Source: Corynebacterium halotolerans
Lineage (GTDB): Bacteria > Actinomycetota > Actinomycetes > Mycobacteriales > Mycobacteriaceae
Assembly (NCBI RefSeq): GCF_001056295.1
Contig: NZ_JVMD01000023.1
Coordinates: 1 to 64,000, forward strand
Reading direction: 5' to 3'
DNA length: 64,000 nt
The position numbers and the translations under genes are program-made. This document shows, in pieces, positions 39,266 to 50,037 of the stretch; position 1 is the stretch's first letter, and each line of letters starts with the position of its first letter. The notes under the pieces were generated by a model. That model saw only the letters and a program-made list of their open reading frames with translations, did no database searches and was not told the DNA's origin.

Positions 39266-39351
39266 TGTCTCTGTTCCTCCAAGGAGTTTGCAGGCTGGCC
39301 GCTTCGCGGGGAAACGGTGTTCTTCTGTGTGACGTGGCGGCGCGACGTGTT

Positions 39352-39366
39352 GTTTGAGAGTCAAAC
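39352..39366. promoter_or_regulatory. Palindromic operator before the acyl-CoA synthetase gene
   Basis: GTTTGAGAGTCAAAC has perfect 6-base arms around GAG and lies 87 bases before the ATG on the minus strand, just after a TATTAG -10-like box. It is a good candidate repressor site (TetR or similar) for a fatty-acid gene. No regulator is adjacent. The rest of the 39266-39671 gap is AT-richer and holds no gene that I can support. Confidence 0.5.
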
Positions 39367-39518
39367 TAATACGGATCCCGAACGAACCGCAAAAAGTGGC
39401 GCGTCGCACACGTGCTAGGTGTGTCATCTGAATTATGGGCTGGAATGTTACGCCCCGATTACGGATTGGGCGCGATGGGGGTCCGACCGGGATCCCACTG
39501 GCCCCAGTCGTCACGTGG

Positions 39519-39540
39519 GTGCAGGTTAGTCCACCTGCAC
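39519..39540 (-). terminator. Hairpin after the acyl-CoA oxidase gene
   Basis: GTGCAGGT and ACCTGCAC form an 8-bp perfect stem around a 6-base loop. It lies 130 bases after the stop of the minus-strand gene at 39672 and has no T tract. Confidence 0.35.
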
Positions 39541-39671
39541 GGGCCGGGCGACGTATCCACCGAAATTTCCGTCACCCAACGCATCTGGCCCCTTGCCCCC
39601 GCATCGCCCCCGGTCCGCCCCCGATCCGCTCCCCGCCGCCGATGTGCGTGCTCCGGCGGCGGGGGAGGGCA

Positions 39672-41888
39672 TCAGCGGGCGTCCACCCCCGCATCGTCGA
39701 GCATCGGCACGGACACCAGGGCCTCCGGCACGGCGAAGGCGTCGACGAGCACGTCGGCCCACGGCCCCAGCGAATCGACGAGGTCGTTGATCGCCGCGCG
39801 CACCGCCTTCGTGCGCAGGCCGTTCAGCACGTTCTGCTCCTGGTACCAGCCCGAGTGGTCGTTGATGACGGACAATGCGAACAGCGTGCGGATCTGCACG
39901 AACACGTCCTTCACCGGCGAGCCGTCGTCAAGCGAGGCCTCCGCCTCCACGAGCGCCTCCAGCAGCATCGCGTCGACGCGCGCCCACCCGCAGGCGATGA
40001 GGTGGTCCTGCGCGGCGTCGACGGCCGCGACGGCGTCCTCCACCTCCATCTTCTTCGCGCCGCTGAGGCGCCGCGCGAGCGACTTCAGCAGGTTCGACTC
40101 GCGGTCCTCGAAGAGCTTGACCTGGTAGCCGGCGTCGAAGATGTCGGTTTCCTCGCGGTCGGTGACGCTGTCGATGAGCGTCTGCACCGACCGGGCCAGC
40201 GGGGTGCGGCGCAGCAGGATGTCGCCGACGTTCTCGACGCCGAAGCGCAGCATGCCCATCGGGTCGAGGTCGGACAGGCCACGCGCGTAGGCCGTGATCA
40301 GCTCCTTGCCCACCATCTGGATCAGGACGGTGTTGTCGCCCTCGAACGTGGTGAACACGTCGGAGTCGTCCTTGTGGATGGTCAGCAGATTATCCGCCAT
40401 GTAGCCGGCGCCGCCGCAGGCCTCGCGGCACGCCTGGATGGTGTCCGTGGCGTGGCGGGTCGCGGCGGCCTTCACGGCCGCGGCGCGCGATTCCATTTCA
40501 CGCTGCTTCCATTGCTGCTCTTCGGTGGGCTTTGCGACGTCCCACTCGCCCGCGGAGATCAGGCTTTCCTGCTCGTCCAGGCGGGCGATGATCTGGTTCT
40601 GCAGCAGCGCCAGGGCGTAGGAGCGGGCCAGGCGCGGCAGCAGGCGCAGACGGTGGGAGCGGTGCTCGATGAGCCGCTTTTCGTTGCCGGGCACGCCCTC
40701 GAACTGGCGGCGGCGGGTGGCGTAGCGCAAGGCGATGGTCAGCGACGACCGCGTCGCCGCGCCGGCGGCCGCGCCGACGGAGATGCGGCCGCGGATCAGC
40801 GTGCCCAGCATGGTGAAGAAGCGGCGGTTGCGCGAGTCGATCGGCGACGAGTAGTTGCCGCGCTCGTCGACGTCGCCGAAGCGGTTGAGCAGGTTCTCGC
40901 GCGGCACCCGCACGTTGTCGAACATGATCGTGCCGTTGTCCACGCCCGGCAGCCCGCCCTTGAGTCCGTGGTCGCCGAGGGTCACGCCCGGCATCGGGTT
41001 GCCGTCCTCGTCGCGGATGGGCACGAGGATGCAGTGCACCCCGTGGGATGCGGCGGGGTCGTGGTTGGCGTCCGTGGCGCTGCCGGGCGTGTGCAGCTGC
41101 GCGAATACCGCGGCCATGCGGCCGTGGCGGGCGGCGTTGCCGATGTACGTCTTCTCCGCCGCCAAGCTGGGGGAGTGGACGACGAACTCGTCGGTTTCGG
41201 CGTCGTAGGTGGCGGTGGTCAGCAGGTTCTGCACGTCGGAGCCGTGGCCGCGCTCGGTCATGGCGAAGCAGCCGAGCAGGTCCAGGTTGATGATCTGCGG
41301 CACGAGGTGCATGTGGCGCTCGCTGCCCAGCGCCTCGACCGCGCCGCCGAACAACCCCCACTGCACGCCGGACTTCACCATGACTCCGAGGTCCGCGTGC
41401 CCGACCATCTCCATCCCGGTCAGGGTCGCGCCGATTTCGCCGGTGCCGCCATGGTCGGCGCTGAACACGCCCTTGGGCATGCCGGTGTCGCGGAGGCGTT
41501 CGAGCCGGGCGAGCACCGCCTCGCGGGCCTCGTCCAGCGGCAGTCCCGCCTGCGGGCGGAAGAATTCGTCGTCGAGGAAGGCCCGGACGCGTTCGCGTTC
41601 GTCGGCGTACTTGCCGTCGAGGACCTTCTGCAGGTCCTTCGCCACCGCGGGGTCCGGCGTCGCGGGCAGTTTCGCGGGCCCCTTGCCCACGGTTTCGGAC
41701 TTGGACTTGCCGTCCCCGGCCTTGTCCCCGCCCCTGCCCTTGCCCTTGTCTTTCCCGTCGCCGACTCCCTCGTCCTCGGCGACGGCGGCGGCCGCGACCT
41801 TGTCGATGTCGTCGGCCCGTTCGGTGCTCCCCATGGCGACGTCGTCGCCGTGTCGCTCGGATCGGATGGCGTCGTCATTGGTGTCCAT
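39672..41888 (-). CDS. Acyl-CoA oxidase/dehydrogenase
   Basis: A 738-residue flavoenzyme, much longer than the usual 380-400 residue acyl-CoA dehydrogenases and matching the acyl-CoA oxidase layout. The FAD and substrate region reads LLGCFAMTERGHGSDVQ, the middle EACGGAGYMADNLL and DVFTTFEGDNTVLIQ, the last being an acyl-CoA oxidase mark, and a C-terminal oxidase domain follows. The first 85 residues are disordered, with a Lys/Gly/Asp tract. TAACCT lies 6 nt before the ATG (leaderless). It probably does the first step of beta-oxidation. Chain length is unknown. Confidence 0.9.
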   Translation of the reverse strand: MDTNDDAIRSERHGDDVAMGSTERADDIDKVAAAAVAEDEGVGDGKDKGKGRGGDKAGDGKSKSETVGKGPAKLPATPDPAVAKDLQKVLDGKYADERERVRAFLDDEFFRPQAGLPLDEAREAVLARLERLRDTGMPKGVFSADHGGTGEIGATLTGMEMVGHADLGVMVKSGVQWGLFGGAVEALGSERHMHLVPQIINLDLLGCFAMTERGHGSDVQNLLTTATYDAETDEFVVHSPSLAAEKTYIGNAARHGRMAAVFAQLHTPGSATDANHDPAASHGVHCILVPIRDEDGNPMPGVTLGDHGLKGGLPGVDNGTIMFDNVRVPRENLLNRFGDVDERGNYSSPIDSRNRRFFTMLGTLIRGRISVGAAAGAATRSSLTIALRYATRRRQFEGVPGNEKRLIEHRSHRLRLLPRLARSYALALLQNQIIARLDEQESLISAGEWDVAKPTEEQQWKQREMESRAAAVKAAATRHATDTIQACREACGGAGYMADNLLTIHKDDSDVFTTFEGDNTVLIQMVGKELITAYARGLSDLDPMGMLRFGVENVGDILLRRTPLARSVQTLIDSVTDREETDIFDAGYQVKLFEDRESNLLKSLARRLSGAKKMEVEDAVAAVDAAQDHLIACGWARVDAMLLEALVEAEASLDDGSPVKDVFVQIRTLFALSVINDHSGWYQEQNVLNGLRTKAVRAAINDLVDSLGPWADVLVDAFAVPEALVSVPMLDDAGVDAR

Positions 41889-41956
41889 GACTCGAGGTTA
41901 CCGACATTCGCGGCGAGGATATGTCTAATTCGACAGCTATGCGGGCGCGCGGGCAG

Positions 41957-42925
41957 TCACCTGCGCTCGGCCACGCCGCCTTCGACGAGCGCCGCCAGCG
42001 CGGCATCGTCCGCCGGACCGCACGTGCCCAGCCAGCGGTCCAGCGCGTCCCGTTCGGCGGGCGTCACCCACAGGCCGTAGCGGTGCTTCACGGCGACCTG
42101 CCGCGCGACGTACTGGCAGCGGAACGCGGAGTTCGGCGGCAGCCACGTCGCGGCGTCGCCGTCGCCCTTGCGCTGGTTCGACGGCCCGTCGACGGCCATC
42201 AGGTTCAGCGGGTCATTGGCGAACGCCCGCCGCGCGTCGCCGTCGAGCCCCTGCGCGCCCTTCTGCCAGGCGTCGGACATGGCCACGATGTGGTCGATCT
42301 GCACCGCGCTCGACGTCCTCGACCCCCGCCGGAACGCGATCGCCGCGCCGGTGAACGGATCGTGCAGGGTCCCGGCCAGTGCCACGCAGTCGTTGGTGTT
42401 CGGCTTGATCTCCACGTCGACCAGGTCACGCCGCAGGATGTCGTTGCGCGTGTCGCAGCCGTTGTGCCCCAGCGCCACGGGCACGTCGTCGGACCATCGC
42501 TGCCCGAACAGGTCCCGGTCGTACCCGGTTTTCGGCGCGCGCCCCTTGACCTCCAGGGCGGCCAGCTGCCCGCGGATCGCGCCCAGGGGGCCGCCTTCCC
42601 CGCTTGACGACGCCCCGCCGTCGCCGCCCATCGCCCCATCGCCGGCAGGGGCGTTCGGGTCGATGGGTGCGGGCGGAGGCGGCTCCGTGGGCGCGGGCTC
42701 CGGTTCCGGCTCCGCGGAATCGGCGGAGGCGTCTCCTCCGTCCGGTCCGGCTCCGTCCGAATTCCCGTCCCCGGCGGAAGTTCCGGGGGCGCCGAAGAGG
42801 TCCGACGGCGGCGTCGCAAAGCCCTCGCCGTCGAGGGCCGAGCAACCCGACAGTGCCAACCCCGCCGCAAGCACCGCCGCGAGGAGGCGGTGCTTGCGGG
42901 GCGTGGTGCGGGCGCTCGATGACAT
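41957..42925 (-). CDS. Secreted lipoprotein with HNH nuclease domain (DUF1524/GmrSD-C)
   Basis: A 322-residue exported protein. The N-terminus has a lipobox LALSGC after a basic start, so it is likely lipid-anchored outside. Residues 30-120 are a Pro/Glu/Gly/Ser-rich linker. The C-terminal domain has the DUF1524-type HNH motif QIDHIVAMSDAWQKGAQ and later DPLNLMAVDGPSNQRKGD and CQYVARQVAVKHRYGL. Such proteins are common in Corynebacterium as secreted nucleases with an unproven role, perhaps in DNA scavenging. TATGGT lies 6 nt before the ATG (leaderless). Two copies of the 11-base words fall in the linker and near the lipobox. Confidence 0.88.
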   Translation of the reverse strand: MSSSARTTPRKHRLLAAVLAAGLALSGCSALDGEGFATPPSDLFGAPGTSAGDGNSDGAGPDGGDASADSAEPEPEPAPTEPPPPAPIDPNAPAGDGAMGGDGGASSSGEGGPLGAIRGQLAALEVKGRAPKTGYDRDLFGQRWSDDVPVALGHNGCDTRNDILRRDLVDVEIKPNTNDCVALAGTLHDPFTGAAIAFRRGSRTSSAVQIDHIVAMSDAWQKGAQGLDGDARRAFANDPLNLMAVDGPSNQRKGDGDAATWLPPNSAFRCQYVARQVAVKHRYGLWVTPAERDALDRWLGTCGPADDAALAALVEGGVAERR

Positions 42926-43378
42926 GCGGCGACCATATGACACCGCCCGGATCCGCCCGCGCGAGGGGTTCCGGTTTTGGCGCGCATGTTCGAAAGGGGC
43001 CGGGAGCGGGCGGGGCGGCTGCGGAGGGGCTGTGTGGCTGTGGAGGGGCTGGGGCGGAGGGGGCAGCGATGGAAGGGGCAGGGCGGGTGCGAACGGCACC
43101 CCCGGTTTGTTTCGGCGGGGTTAAACGGCGGTTGCCCGGCGGTAATCAGGCCCCGGCCCAATTGTGTCGCATGTCACAGTGTCCGCGTGACCTGGGGAAA
43201 TGGTTGTCGCCGAGTTATGTCATTACGGCCGCGACCCCCGATGCTCCTTGCAGAAGCCACGCGCGCGCCGCGCCCGGACCACCGGAAACGCCGACCCGGC
43301 ACCCCGGGCCCCGGACGCGGCGCGCGACGCGAAAACCCGTGACGTCCGAGAGGACACCAGCAACGAAAGGGGCCGGCA
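42926..43378. other. Intergenic region before gltB
   Basis: No gene is supported in these 453 bases. They hold the divergent promoters of the HNH lipoprotein and gltB, a G-rich tract (about 43000-43100), a GlxR/CRP-like site, and a 180-base leader to gltB. Confidence 0.6.
43163..43178. promoter_or_regulatory. GlxR/CRP-like binding site
   Basis: TGTGTCGCATGTCACA matches the TGTGA-N6-TCACA consensus of the CRP-like regulator GlxR with one change. It lies 216 bases before the gltB ATG. In Corynebacterium glutamicum gltBD is known to be under GlxR and nitrogen control. Confidence 0.65.
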
Positions 43379-46300
43379 ATGACCGACGCCACGAGCCCGA
43401 ACGACAGCAGCCGCACCGGCGCAACCGGGACGCGCGCAGGCGCCACCCTCGCGCACGGCCCGGCGCGCCGGGGCCTGTACGACCCCTCCCGCGAGCACGA
43501 CGCCTGCGGCGTCGCCTTCGTCGCCGACATCCACGGCCGCGCCAGCCGCGACATCGTGGACAAGGCGATCCAGGCGCTGATCAACATCGACCACCGCGGC
43601 GCCGCCGGGGCGGAGAAGAACACCGGCGACGGCGCCGGCATCCTGCTGCAGATCCCCGACGCCTTCTACCGCGCGGAACTGTCCCACGCCGGCGTGCTGC
43701 TGCCGGAGCCCGGCGCGTACGCCACCGGCATCGCCTTCCTGCCGCAGGCCCGCATGGCCACCCTCGACGCCATCCGCGCGGTGGAGGACATCTGCGCCGA
43801 GGAGGGCGTGGACCTGATCACCTGGCGCGACGTGCCGGTCGACGACTCGGCGCTGGGCTCGATGGCCCGCGACGCGATGCCGGTGTTCCGGCAGATCTTC
43901 GTCTCCGCCAAGGGCCGCGACGGCCGCCCGCTGACGGGCATCGACCTGGACCGCAAGGTGTGGTTCGTGCGCAAGCGCTGCGAGCGCGAGCTCGGCGACC
44001 GCGGCGCCGGCCAGGGCGCCGGCGGCGACACCGTGTACTTCCCGTCGCTGTCGAGCCGCACGATCGTCTACAAGGGCATGCTCACCACTCCGCAGCTGGC
44101 CGGCTTCTACGCCGACCTGCGGCGGCCGGAGATGACCTCCGCCCTGGCGATCGTCCACTCCCGCTTTTCGACGAACACGTTCCCCTCGTGGCCCCTGGCC
44201 CACCCGTACCGGCTGGTCGCGCACAACGGCGAGATCAACACCGTGCGCGGCAACGAGAACTGGATGCGCGCCCGCGAGGCCCTGATCCGCTCCGAGAAGC
44301 TGGGCAACATCGACCGCGTCCTGCCGGTGTGCGACCCCGACGGGTCCGACACCGCCCGCTTCGACGAGGCCCTGGAACTGCTGCACCTGGGCGGCCGCAG
44401 CCTGCCGCACGCCGTCATGATGATGATCCCGCAGGCATGGGAGCACGACGACGACCTCGACCCCGACGTGCGGGCGTTCTATGAGTACCACTCCTGCCTC
44501 ATGGAGCCGTGGGACGGCCCGGCGGCGGTGGCGTTCACCGACGGCACCGTCATCGGCGCCACCCTCGACCGCAATGGGCTGCGCCCGGGGCGCATCTGGG
44601 TCACCGACGAGGGCCTGGTGGTCATGGCGTCGGAGGCCGGCGTGCTCGACATCGCGCCGGAGCACATCGTCCAGCGCACCCGCGTGCGCCCGGGCCACAT
44701 GTTCCTGGTGGACACCGCCGCCGGCCGCATCATCGACGACGCCGAGATCAAGGCCGAACTCGCGGCGACCGGCCCGTACCGCGACTGGGTCGAAGAGGGC
44801 CTGGTCACCACCGCGGAGCTGCCGCAGCAGCGCTACGAGTACATGCCGCACCGCCGCGCGGTGCTGCGCCAGCGCGTCTTCGGCATCACCGAGGAAGACG
44901 TCGACCTGATCATCCGCCCGATGGCGCTGACCGGCGCCGAGGCGCTGGGCTCGATGGGTTCCGACACCCCGATCGCCGCGCTGTCGAACCGCCCCCGCAT
45001 GCTGTTCGACTACTTCGCGCAGCGTTTCGCCCAGGTGACCAACCCGCCGCTGGACTCCATCCGCGAGAAGTCCGTCACCAGCATGCACACGCTGCTCGGC
45101 GCCGAGGCCGACGTCCTCGACCCGACCGCCGCCGCGGCGCGCCGCATCCGCCTGGACCAGCCGATCCTGGACAACCACGAGTTCGTCACCCTGGTCCGCG
45201 CCCACGAGGACGAGCGCTTCGCCGGGTTCGAGTCGGCCGTCATCTCCGGCCTGTACCCGGTGGCCCAGGGCGGCCGCGGCATGCGCAACGCCATCCGCCG
45301 CGTGCGCCGCGAGGTCTCCGAGGCCATCGACCGCGGCACGTCGCTGATCGTGCTGTCCGACCGCGAGTCCGACGAGCGGTTCGCGCCGATCCCGTCGCTG
45401 CTGCTGACCTCCGCGGTCCACCATCACCTGGTGGCGGAGAAGACCCGTTCGCGGGCCTCGCTCATCGTCGAGGCCGGCGACGCCCGCGAGGTCCACCACA
45501 TGGCCATGCTCATCGGCTTCGGCGCCGACGCGATCAACCCGTACATGGCGTTCGAGACCATCGACGAGCTGCGGATGAAGAACCGGCTGGGCACCCTCGA
45601 CCTGGACGAGGCGTGCTCGAACTACTGCCGTGCGGCCGCCGGCGGCGTGCTGAAGGTGATGTCCAAGATGGGCATCGCCACGGTGCAGTCCTACCGCGGC
45701 GCGCAGCTGGCCGACGTCATCGGCCTGGCGCAGGACTTCCTCGACGAGTACTTCACCGGCGCGGTGTCGCCGCTGGAGGGCGTCGGCCTGGACGAGGTCG
45801 CCGCCGACGTGGAGGCCCGCCACCGCAGCGCTTTCCTGCCCCGCCCGGAGGAGCAGGCGCACCGCGACCTGGACCTCGGCGGCGAGTACAAGTGGCGCCG
45901 CGAGGGCGAGTACCACCTGTTCAACCCGGAGACGGTCTTCACGCTCCAGCACGCCACGCGCACCGGCCAGTACGCGGTGTTCCGCGACTACACCCGCAAG
46001 GTCGACGACCAGACCAAGCGGCTGGCGACGCTGCGCGGCCTGTTCGAGATGGTCTCCGACCGCCCGCCGGTGCCGATCGACGAGGTCGAGCCGGTGTCGA
46101 GCATCGTCAAGCGCTTTTCGACGGGCGCCATGAGCTACGGCTCCATCTCCGCCGAGGCGCACGAGACGCTGGCCATCGCCATGAACCGCCTGGGGGCGAT
46201 GTCGAACTCGGGCGAGGGCGGCGAGGACCCGAAGCGCTTCGCCCGCGAGGCCAACGGCGACTGGCGCCGCAGCGCGATCAAGCAGGTCGCCTCGGGCCGG

Positions 46301-48052
46301 TTCGGCGTGACCAGCCACTACCTGTCCAACTGCACCGACATCCAGATCAAGATGGCCCAGGGCGCCAAGCCGGGCGAGGGCGGCCAGCTGCCGCCGTCGA
46401 AGGTCTACCCGTGGGTCGCGGAGGTGCGCATCACCACCCCGGGCGTCGGCCTGATTTCGCCTCCCCCGCACCACGACATCTACTCGATCGAGGATCTGGC
46501 GCAGCTGATCTTCGACCTGAAGAACGCCAACCCGAACGCGCGCATCCACGTCAAGCTCGTCTCCGAGCTGGGCGTCGGCACCGTCGCGGCGGGCGTGTCC
46601 AAGGCCCACGCGGACGTGGTGCTCATCTCCGGCCACGACGGCGGCACGGGCGCGTCGCCGCTGACCAGCCTGAAGCACGCCGGCGGCCCGTGGGAGCTGG
46701 GCCTGGCCGAGACGCAGCAGACGCTGCTGCTCAACGGCCTGCGCGACCGCATCCGCGTGCAGTGCGACGGCCAGCTCAAGACCGGCCGCGACGTCATGGT
46801 GGCCATGCTGCTCGGCGCCGAGGAGTACGGTTTCGCCACCGCGCCGCTGGTGGTGGAGGGCTGCGTGATGATGCGCGTCTGCCATCTGGACACCTGCCCC
46901 GTCGGCATCGCCACGCAGAACCCCGAGCTGCGCAAGAAGTACACGGGCCGGGCGGAGCACGTGGTCAACTTCTTCACGTTCATCGCCGAGGAGATCCGCG
47001 AGTACCTGGCGGAGCTGGGTTTCCGCACCATCGACGAGGCCGTCGGCCACGTCGAGTGCCTGCGCCCGCGCTCGGACCTGGCGGAGCTGCCCCGCGCGGC
47101 GAAGCTGAACCTCGACCGCATCCTCCACGCCGTCGAGAGCCCCTGGATGGGCCAGGACCCGCGCTGCACCAAGTCGCAGGAGCACGGGTTGGAGGGCACG
47201 CTCGACCAGCAGATCATCGCCGACTCCTCCGCGTTGCTGGTCGCCGCCCGCCGCGGCGCGGCCGGCGCCGTCGGGCCGCTGCGCCTGAGCTACCCGATCT
47301 CCAACGTCGACCGGTCGGTGGGCACGCGCCTGGGCCACGAGATCACCAAGGCCACCGGTGCCAGGGGGCTTTCCGACGGCGCGCTCGCCGTGGAACTCAC
47401 CGGCTCCGCCGGCAACTCCTTCGGCGCGTTCGTGCCCTCGGGCGTCGAGCTGCTCCTCGAGGGCGACGCCAATGACTTCGTGGGCAAGGGACTGTCGGGC
47501 GGCCGGATCGTCGTCAAGCCGTCCCGGTCGGCCCCGCCGACCGCCGACGCGGCCAGCGACACCATCGCCGGCAACGTCATCGGCTTCGGCGCGACCAGCG
47601 GCGAAATCTTCATCCGCGGCACCGTCGGCGAGCGCTTCTGCGTGCGCAACTCCGGCGCGACCGCGGTGGTCGAGGGCATCGGCAACCACGGCTGCGAGTA
47701 CATGACCGGCGGGCGCGTCGTCGTGCTCGGCCCCGTCGGCCGCAACTTCGGCGCCGGCATGAGCGGCGGCATCGCGTTCCTCCGCGCCGACGGTGGGGCG
47801 GAGGAACTGGCCCGGCACATCAACCCCGAGCTCGTCGACCTGCTCGAACCCGACGCCGACGACATCGCGTGGCTCACCGGCGTCATCGCCCGCCACCGCG
47901 AGCTGACCGGCTCCACCGCCGACGCCGACCCCGCGTCGATGGTGAAGGTCATGCCCCGCGACTACGCGCGCGTGCTCGACGTCGTCGCGCGCGCCGAAGC
48001 CGAGGACCTGGACGTCAACGAAGCGATCATGGAGGCAGTGAACAATGGCTGA
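43379..48052 (+). CDS. gltB: Glutamate synthase (NADPH) large subunit
   Basis: GltB moves the amide of glutamine onto 2-oxoglutarate, giving two glutamates; it is the GOGAT half of ammonia assimilation. At 1557 residues it is full length. The glutaminase nucleophile is Cys43 (HDACGVAF) after a longer than usual leader. The synthase domain holds [16 protein letters not shown] and the FMN region; the 3Fe-4S cysteines are in [19 protein letters not shown]. The C-terminal beta-helix domain follows (VTGRVVVLG-type Gly repeats). The start overlaps no gene; it runs into gltD by 8 bases. Confidence 0.97.
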   Translation: MTDATSPNDSSRTGATGTRAGATLAHGPARRGLYDPSREHDACGVAFVADIHGRASRDIVDKAIQALINIDHRGAAGAEKNTGDGAGILLQIPDAFYRAELSHAGVLLPEPGAYATGIAFLPQARMATLDAIRAVEDICAEEGVDLITWRDVPVDDSALGSMARDAMPVFRQIFVSAKGRDGRPLTGIDLDRKVWFVRKRCERELGDRGAGQGAGGDTVYFPSLSSRTIVYKGMLTTPQLAGFYADLRRPEMTSALAIVHSRFSTNTFPSWPLAHPYRLVAHNGEINTVRGNENWMRAREALIRSEKLGNIDRVLPVCDPDGSDTARFDEALELLHLGGRSLPHAVMMMIPQAWEHDDDLDPDVRAFYEYHSCLMEPWDGPAAVAFTDGTVIGATLDRNGLRPGRIWVTDEGLVVMASEAGVLDIAPEHIVQRTRVRPGHMFLVDTAAGRIIDDAEIKAELAATGPYRDWVEEGLVTTAELPQQRYEYMPHRRAVLRQRVFGITEEDVDLIIRPMALTGAEALGSMGSDTPIAALSNRPRMLFDYFAQRFAQVTNPPLDSIREKSVTSMHTLLGAEADVLDPTAAAARRIRLDQPILDNHEFVTLVRAHEDERFAGFESAVISGLYPVAQGGRGMRNAIRRVRREVSEAIDRGTSLIVLSDRESDERFAPIPSLLLTSAVHHHLVAEKTRSRASLIVEAGDAREVHHMAMLIGFGADAINPYMAFETIDELRMKNRLGTLDLDEACSNYCRAAAGGVLKVMSKMGIATVQSYRGAQLADVIGLAQDFLDEYFTGAVSPLEGVGLDEVAADVEARHRSAFLPRPEEQAHRDLDLGGEYKWRREGEYHLFNPETVFTLQHATRTGQYAVFRDYTRKVDDQTKRLATLRGLFEMVSDRPPVPIDEVEPVSSIVKRFSTGAMSYGSISAEAHETLAIAMNRLGAMSNSGEGGEDPKRFAREANGDWRRSAIKQVASGRFGVTSHYLSNCTDIQIKMAQGAKPGEGGQLPPSKVYPWVAEVRITTPGVGLISPPPHHDIYSIEDLAQLIFDLKNANPNARIHVKLVSELGVGTVAAGVSKAHADVVLISGHDGGTGASPLTSLKHAGGPWELGLAETQQTLLLNGLRDRIRVQCDGQLKTGRDVMVAMLLGAEEYGFATAPLVVEGCVMMRVCHLDTCPVGIATQNPELRKKYTGRAEHVVNFFTFIAEEIREYLAELGFRTIDEAVGHVECLRPRSDLAELPRAAKLNLDRILHAVESPWMGQDPRCTKSQEHGLEGTLDQQIIADSSALLVAARRGAAGAVGPLRLSYPISNVDRSVGTRLGHEITKATGARGLSDGALAVELTGSAGNSFGAFVPSGVELLLEGDANDFVGKGLSGGRIVVKPSRSAPPTADAASDTIAGNVIGFGATSGEIFIRGTVGERFCVRNSGATAVVEGIGNHGCEYMTGGRVVVLGPVGRNFGAGMSGGIAFLRADGGAEELARHINPELVDLLEPDADDIAWLTGVIARHRELTGSTADADPASMVKVMPRDYARVLDVVARAEAEDLDVNEAIMEAVNNG

Positions 48053-49595
48053 TCCCAAGGGATTCATGAAGCACCGCCGCGAGGAGCCGGCCCACCGCCC
48101 CGTGCCCCTGCGGCTGATGGACTGGAAGGAAGTCCACGAGCACCCGGCGCCCGGGCACATCGAGACCCAGGCGACCCGCTGCATGGACTGCGGCGTGCCG
48201 TTCTGCCACGCCGCGTGCCCGCTGGGCAACATCATCCCGGAGTGGAACGACCTGGTGCGGCAGGACCGGTGGCGCGAGGCGTTCGACCGCCTGCACGCGA
48301 CGAACAACTTCCCCGAGTTCACCGGCCGCCTGTGCCCGGCGCCGTGCGAGGGCGGCTGCGTCCTGGCCATCAACGATGACGCGGTGACCATCAAGGACAT
48401 CGAGCTGGCCATCGCCGAGCGCGGCTTCGAGGAGGGCTGGGTTCAGCCGATCCCGCCGAGCTTCGACACCGGCCAGTCGGTCGCGGTGATCGGTTCCGGG
48501 CCGGCCGGCCTGGCCGCCGCCCAGCAGTTGACCCGCGCCGGGCATGCGGTGACGGTCTTCGAGCGCGACGACAAGCCCGGCGGGCTGATGCGCTACGGCG
48601 TGCCGGACTACAAGATGGAGGCCCGGTTCCTCGACCGCCGCCTGGAGCAGATGGAGGCCGAGGGCACCGTGTTCCGCTGCGGCATCTCGCCGAGCGCCGC
48701 CGATCTGGCGGACTTCGACGCGGTGGTGCTGGCCACGGGTGCCACGCTGCCGCGCGACCTGCCCGTCGACGGCCGCGACCTGGACGGCATCCACCAGGCG
48801 ATGGAGTACCTGCCGCACGCCAACCGCGTGGCGGCCGGCGACGCCGAGGTGCCGGAGATCGACGCCCGGGGCAAGCGCGTGGTGGTCATCGGCGGCGGCG
48901 ACACCGGCATCGACTGCTTCGGCACCGCCCTGCGCCAGGGCGCGGCATCGGTCACGCAGTTCGACATCCGCCCGCGGGCCCCGCGCTCGCGTGCGGCGTC
49001 GACCCCGTGGCCGATGTACCCGCTGGTCTGGCGCGTGGCCACGGCGCACGAGGAAGGCGAGTACGTCATCTCCGGTTCGGAGCCGCCGGAGGTCACCGCG
49101 GCGCTGGGCCTGGATGCGCGGGTGTCCGGCGAGACGCTGGGCAAGCGCGTGTTCAACGCCAACACGGTGTCCTTCCACGGAGAGGACGGGCGCGTCACCG
49201 GCATCTCGGCCAACGAGGTCGCCGTCGTCGAGGGCCGCCGCGTGCCCATGAAGGGCACCGACTTCGACATCGACGCCGATCTGGTGCTCATCGCGCTGGG
49301 CTTCACCGGCCCCGAGCGCGGCGGGATCGTCGCCGAGCTGGGCGTCGTGTTCGACGAGCGCGGCCGCATGGTCCGCGACGGGGACTACAGGGCGACGCTC
49401 GAGCCGGACGCGCTTTACGACGGCTCGTTCACCGGCCCCGTGTTCGTCGCGGGGGACAACGGCCGGGGCGCCAGCCTGATCGTGTGGGCCATCGCCGAGG
49501 GCCGCGCCTGCGCCGAGGCCGTGGACCGCCACCTGATGGGCGAGTCGAATCTGCCGCGTGCGGTGGAGCCGGCGGACATGCCCATCGGCGTGTAG
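48045..49595 (+). CDS. gltD: Glutamate synthase small subunit
   Basis: GltD brings electrons from NADPH through FAD and Fe-S clusters to GltB. The 516-residue protein has the N-terminal cluster cysteines [18 protein letters not shown] and CPAPCEGGC. An FAD Rossmann motif [15 protein letters not shown] follows, then [16 protein letters not shown] for NADPH and a second FAD block [13 protein letters not shown]. It overlaps gltB by 8 bases, so the two are translated together. The promoter and GlxR-like site lie before gltB. Confidence 0.97.
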   Translation: MADPKGFMKHRREEPAHRPVPLRLMDWKEVHEHPAPGHIETQATRCMDCGVPFCHAACPLGNIIPEWNDLVRQDRWREAFDRLHATNNFPEFTGRLCPAPCEGGCVLAINDDAVTIKDIELAIAERGFEEGWVQPIPPSFDTGQSVAVIGSGPAGLAAAQQLTRAGHAVTVFERDDKPGGLMRYGVPDYKMEARFLDRRLEQMEAEGTVFRCGISPSAADLADFDAVVLATGATLPRDLPVDGRDLDGIHQAMEYLPHANRVAAGDAEVPEIDARGKRVVVIGGGDTGIDCFGTALRQGAASVTQFDIRPRAPRSRAASTPWPMYPLVWRVATAHEEGEYVISGSEPPEVTAALGLDARVSGETLGKRVFNANTVSFHGEDGRVTGISANEVAVVEGRRVPMKGTDFDIDADLVLIALGFTGPERGGIVAELGVVFDERGRMVRDGDYRATLEPDALYDGSFTGPVFVAGDNGRGASLIVWAIAEGRACAEAVDRHLMGESNLPRAVEPADMPIGV

Positions 49596-49673
49596 CGAAA
49601 CCGCTGTTGGAGGGGCCGCCGTGACCAGAATTAACCCGGGCGCGGCGGCCCCTCCTTGCGTATGCTCGCTGCC

Positions 49674-49994
49674 ATGATCATGACGACCACCCCCAGCATC
49701 CAGGGCCGCGACATCGCCCATTACATCCGCATCGTCTCTTCGGAGGCCATCTCCGGCGTCAACATGTTCAAGGACATCGGCGCCGGCTTCCGCAACCTCG
49801 TCGGCGGCCGCGCCGAGTCCTACGAGAAGGAGCTCGAGAAGACCCGCGAGACCGCGCTCGCCGAGCTGTACGAGCGCGCGCAGGCCCTCGGCGCCGACGC
49901 CGTCATCGGCGTGGACCTGGACTACGAGGTCCTCGGCGCCGACAACGGCATGCTGATGGTCACCGCCTCCGGCACCGCAGTGAAGCTGGCCTGA
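49674..49994 (+). CDS. YbjQ family (UPF0145) heavy-metal-binding-like protein
   Basis: A 106-residue protein of the YbjQ family, found widely with no settled function. It has the marks [39 protein letters not shown], and the C-terminal [15 protein letters not shown]. Family names refer to a putative metal-binding fold. TATGCT lies 7 nt before the ATG at 49674 (leaderless); the longer frame from 49656 would need a TTG start. It stands alone between gltD and a convergent catalase gene. Confidence 0.9.
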   Translation: MIMTTTPSIQGRDIAHYIRIVSSEAISGVNMFKDIGAGFRNLVGGRAESYEKELEKTRETALAELYERAQALGADAVIGVDLDYEVLGADNGMLMVTASGTAVKLA

Positions 49995-50037
49995 CGCCCC
50001 GCCGGGCCGGGGTGAAGCCGGCCCGGACCCGGGCCGG

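Noticed and set aside
43223..48412. A 1729-codon open frame on the minus strand, antisense to gltB
   Set aside because: It is a shadow of gltB caused by GC-biased third positions; the composition (Arg, His, Asp, Val-rich, no domain motifs) and lack of a start signal do not support a gene.
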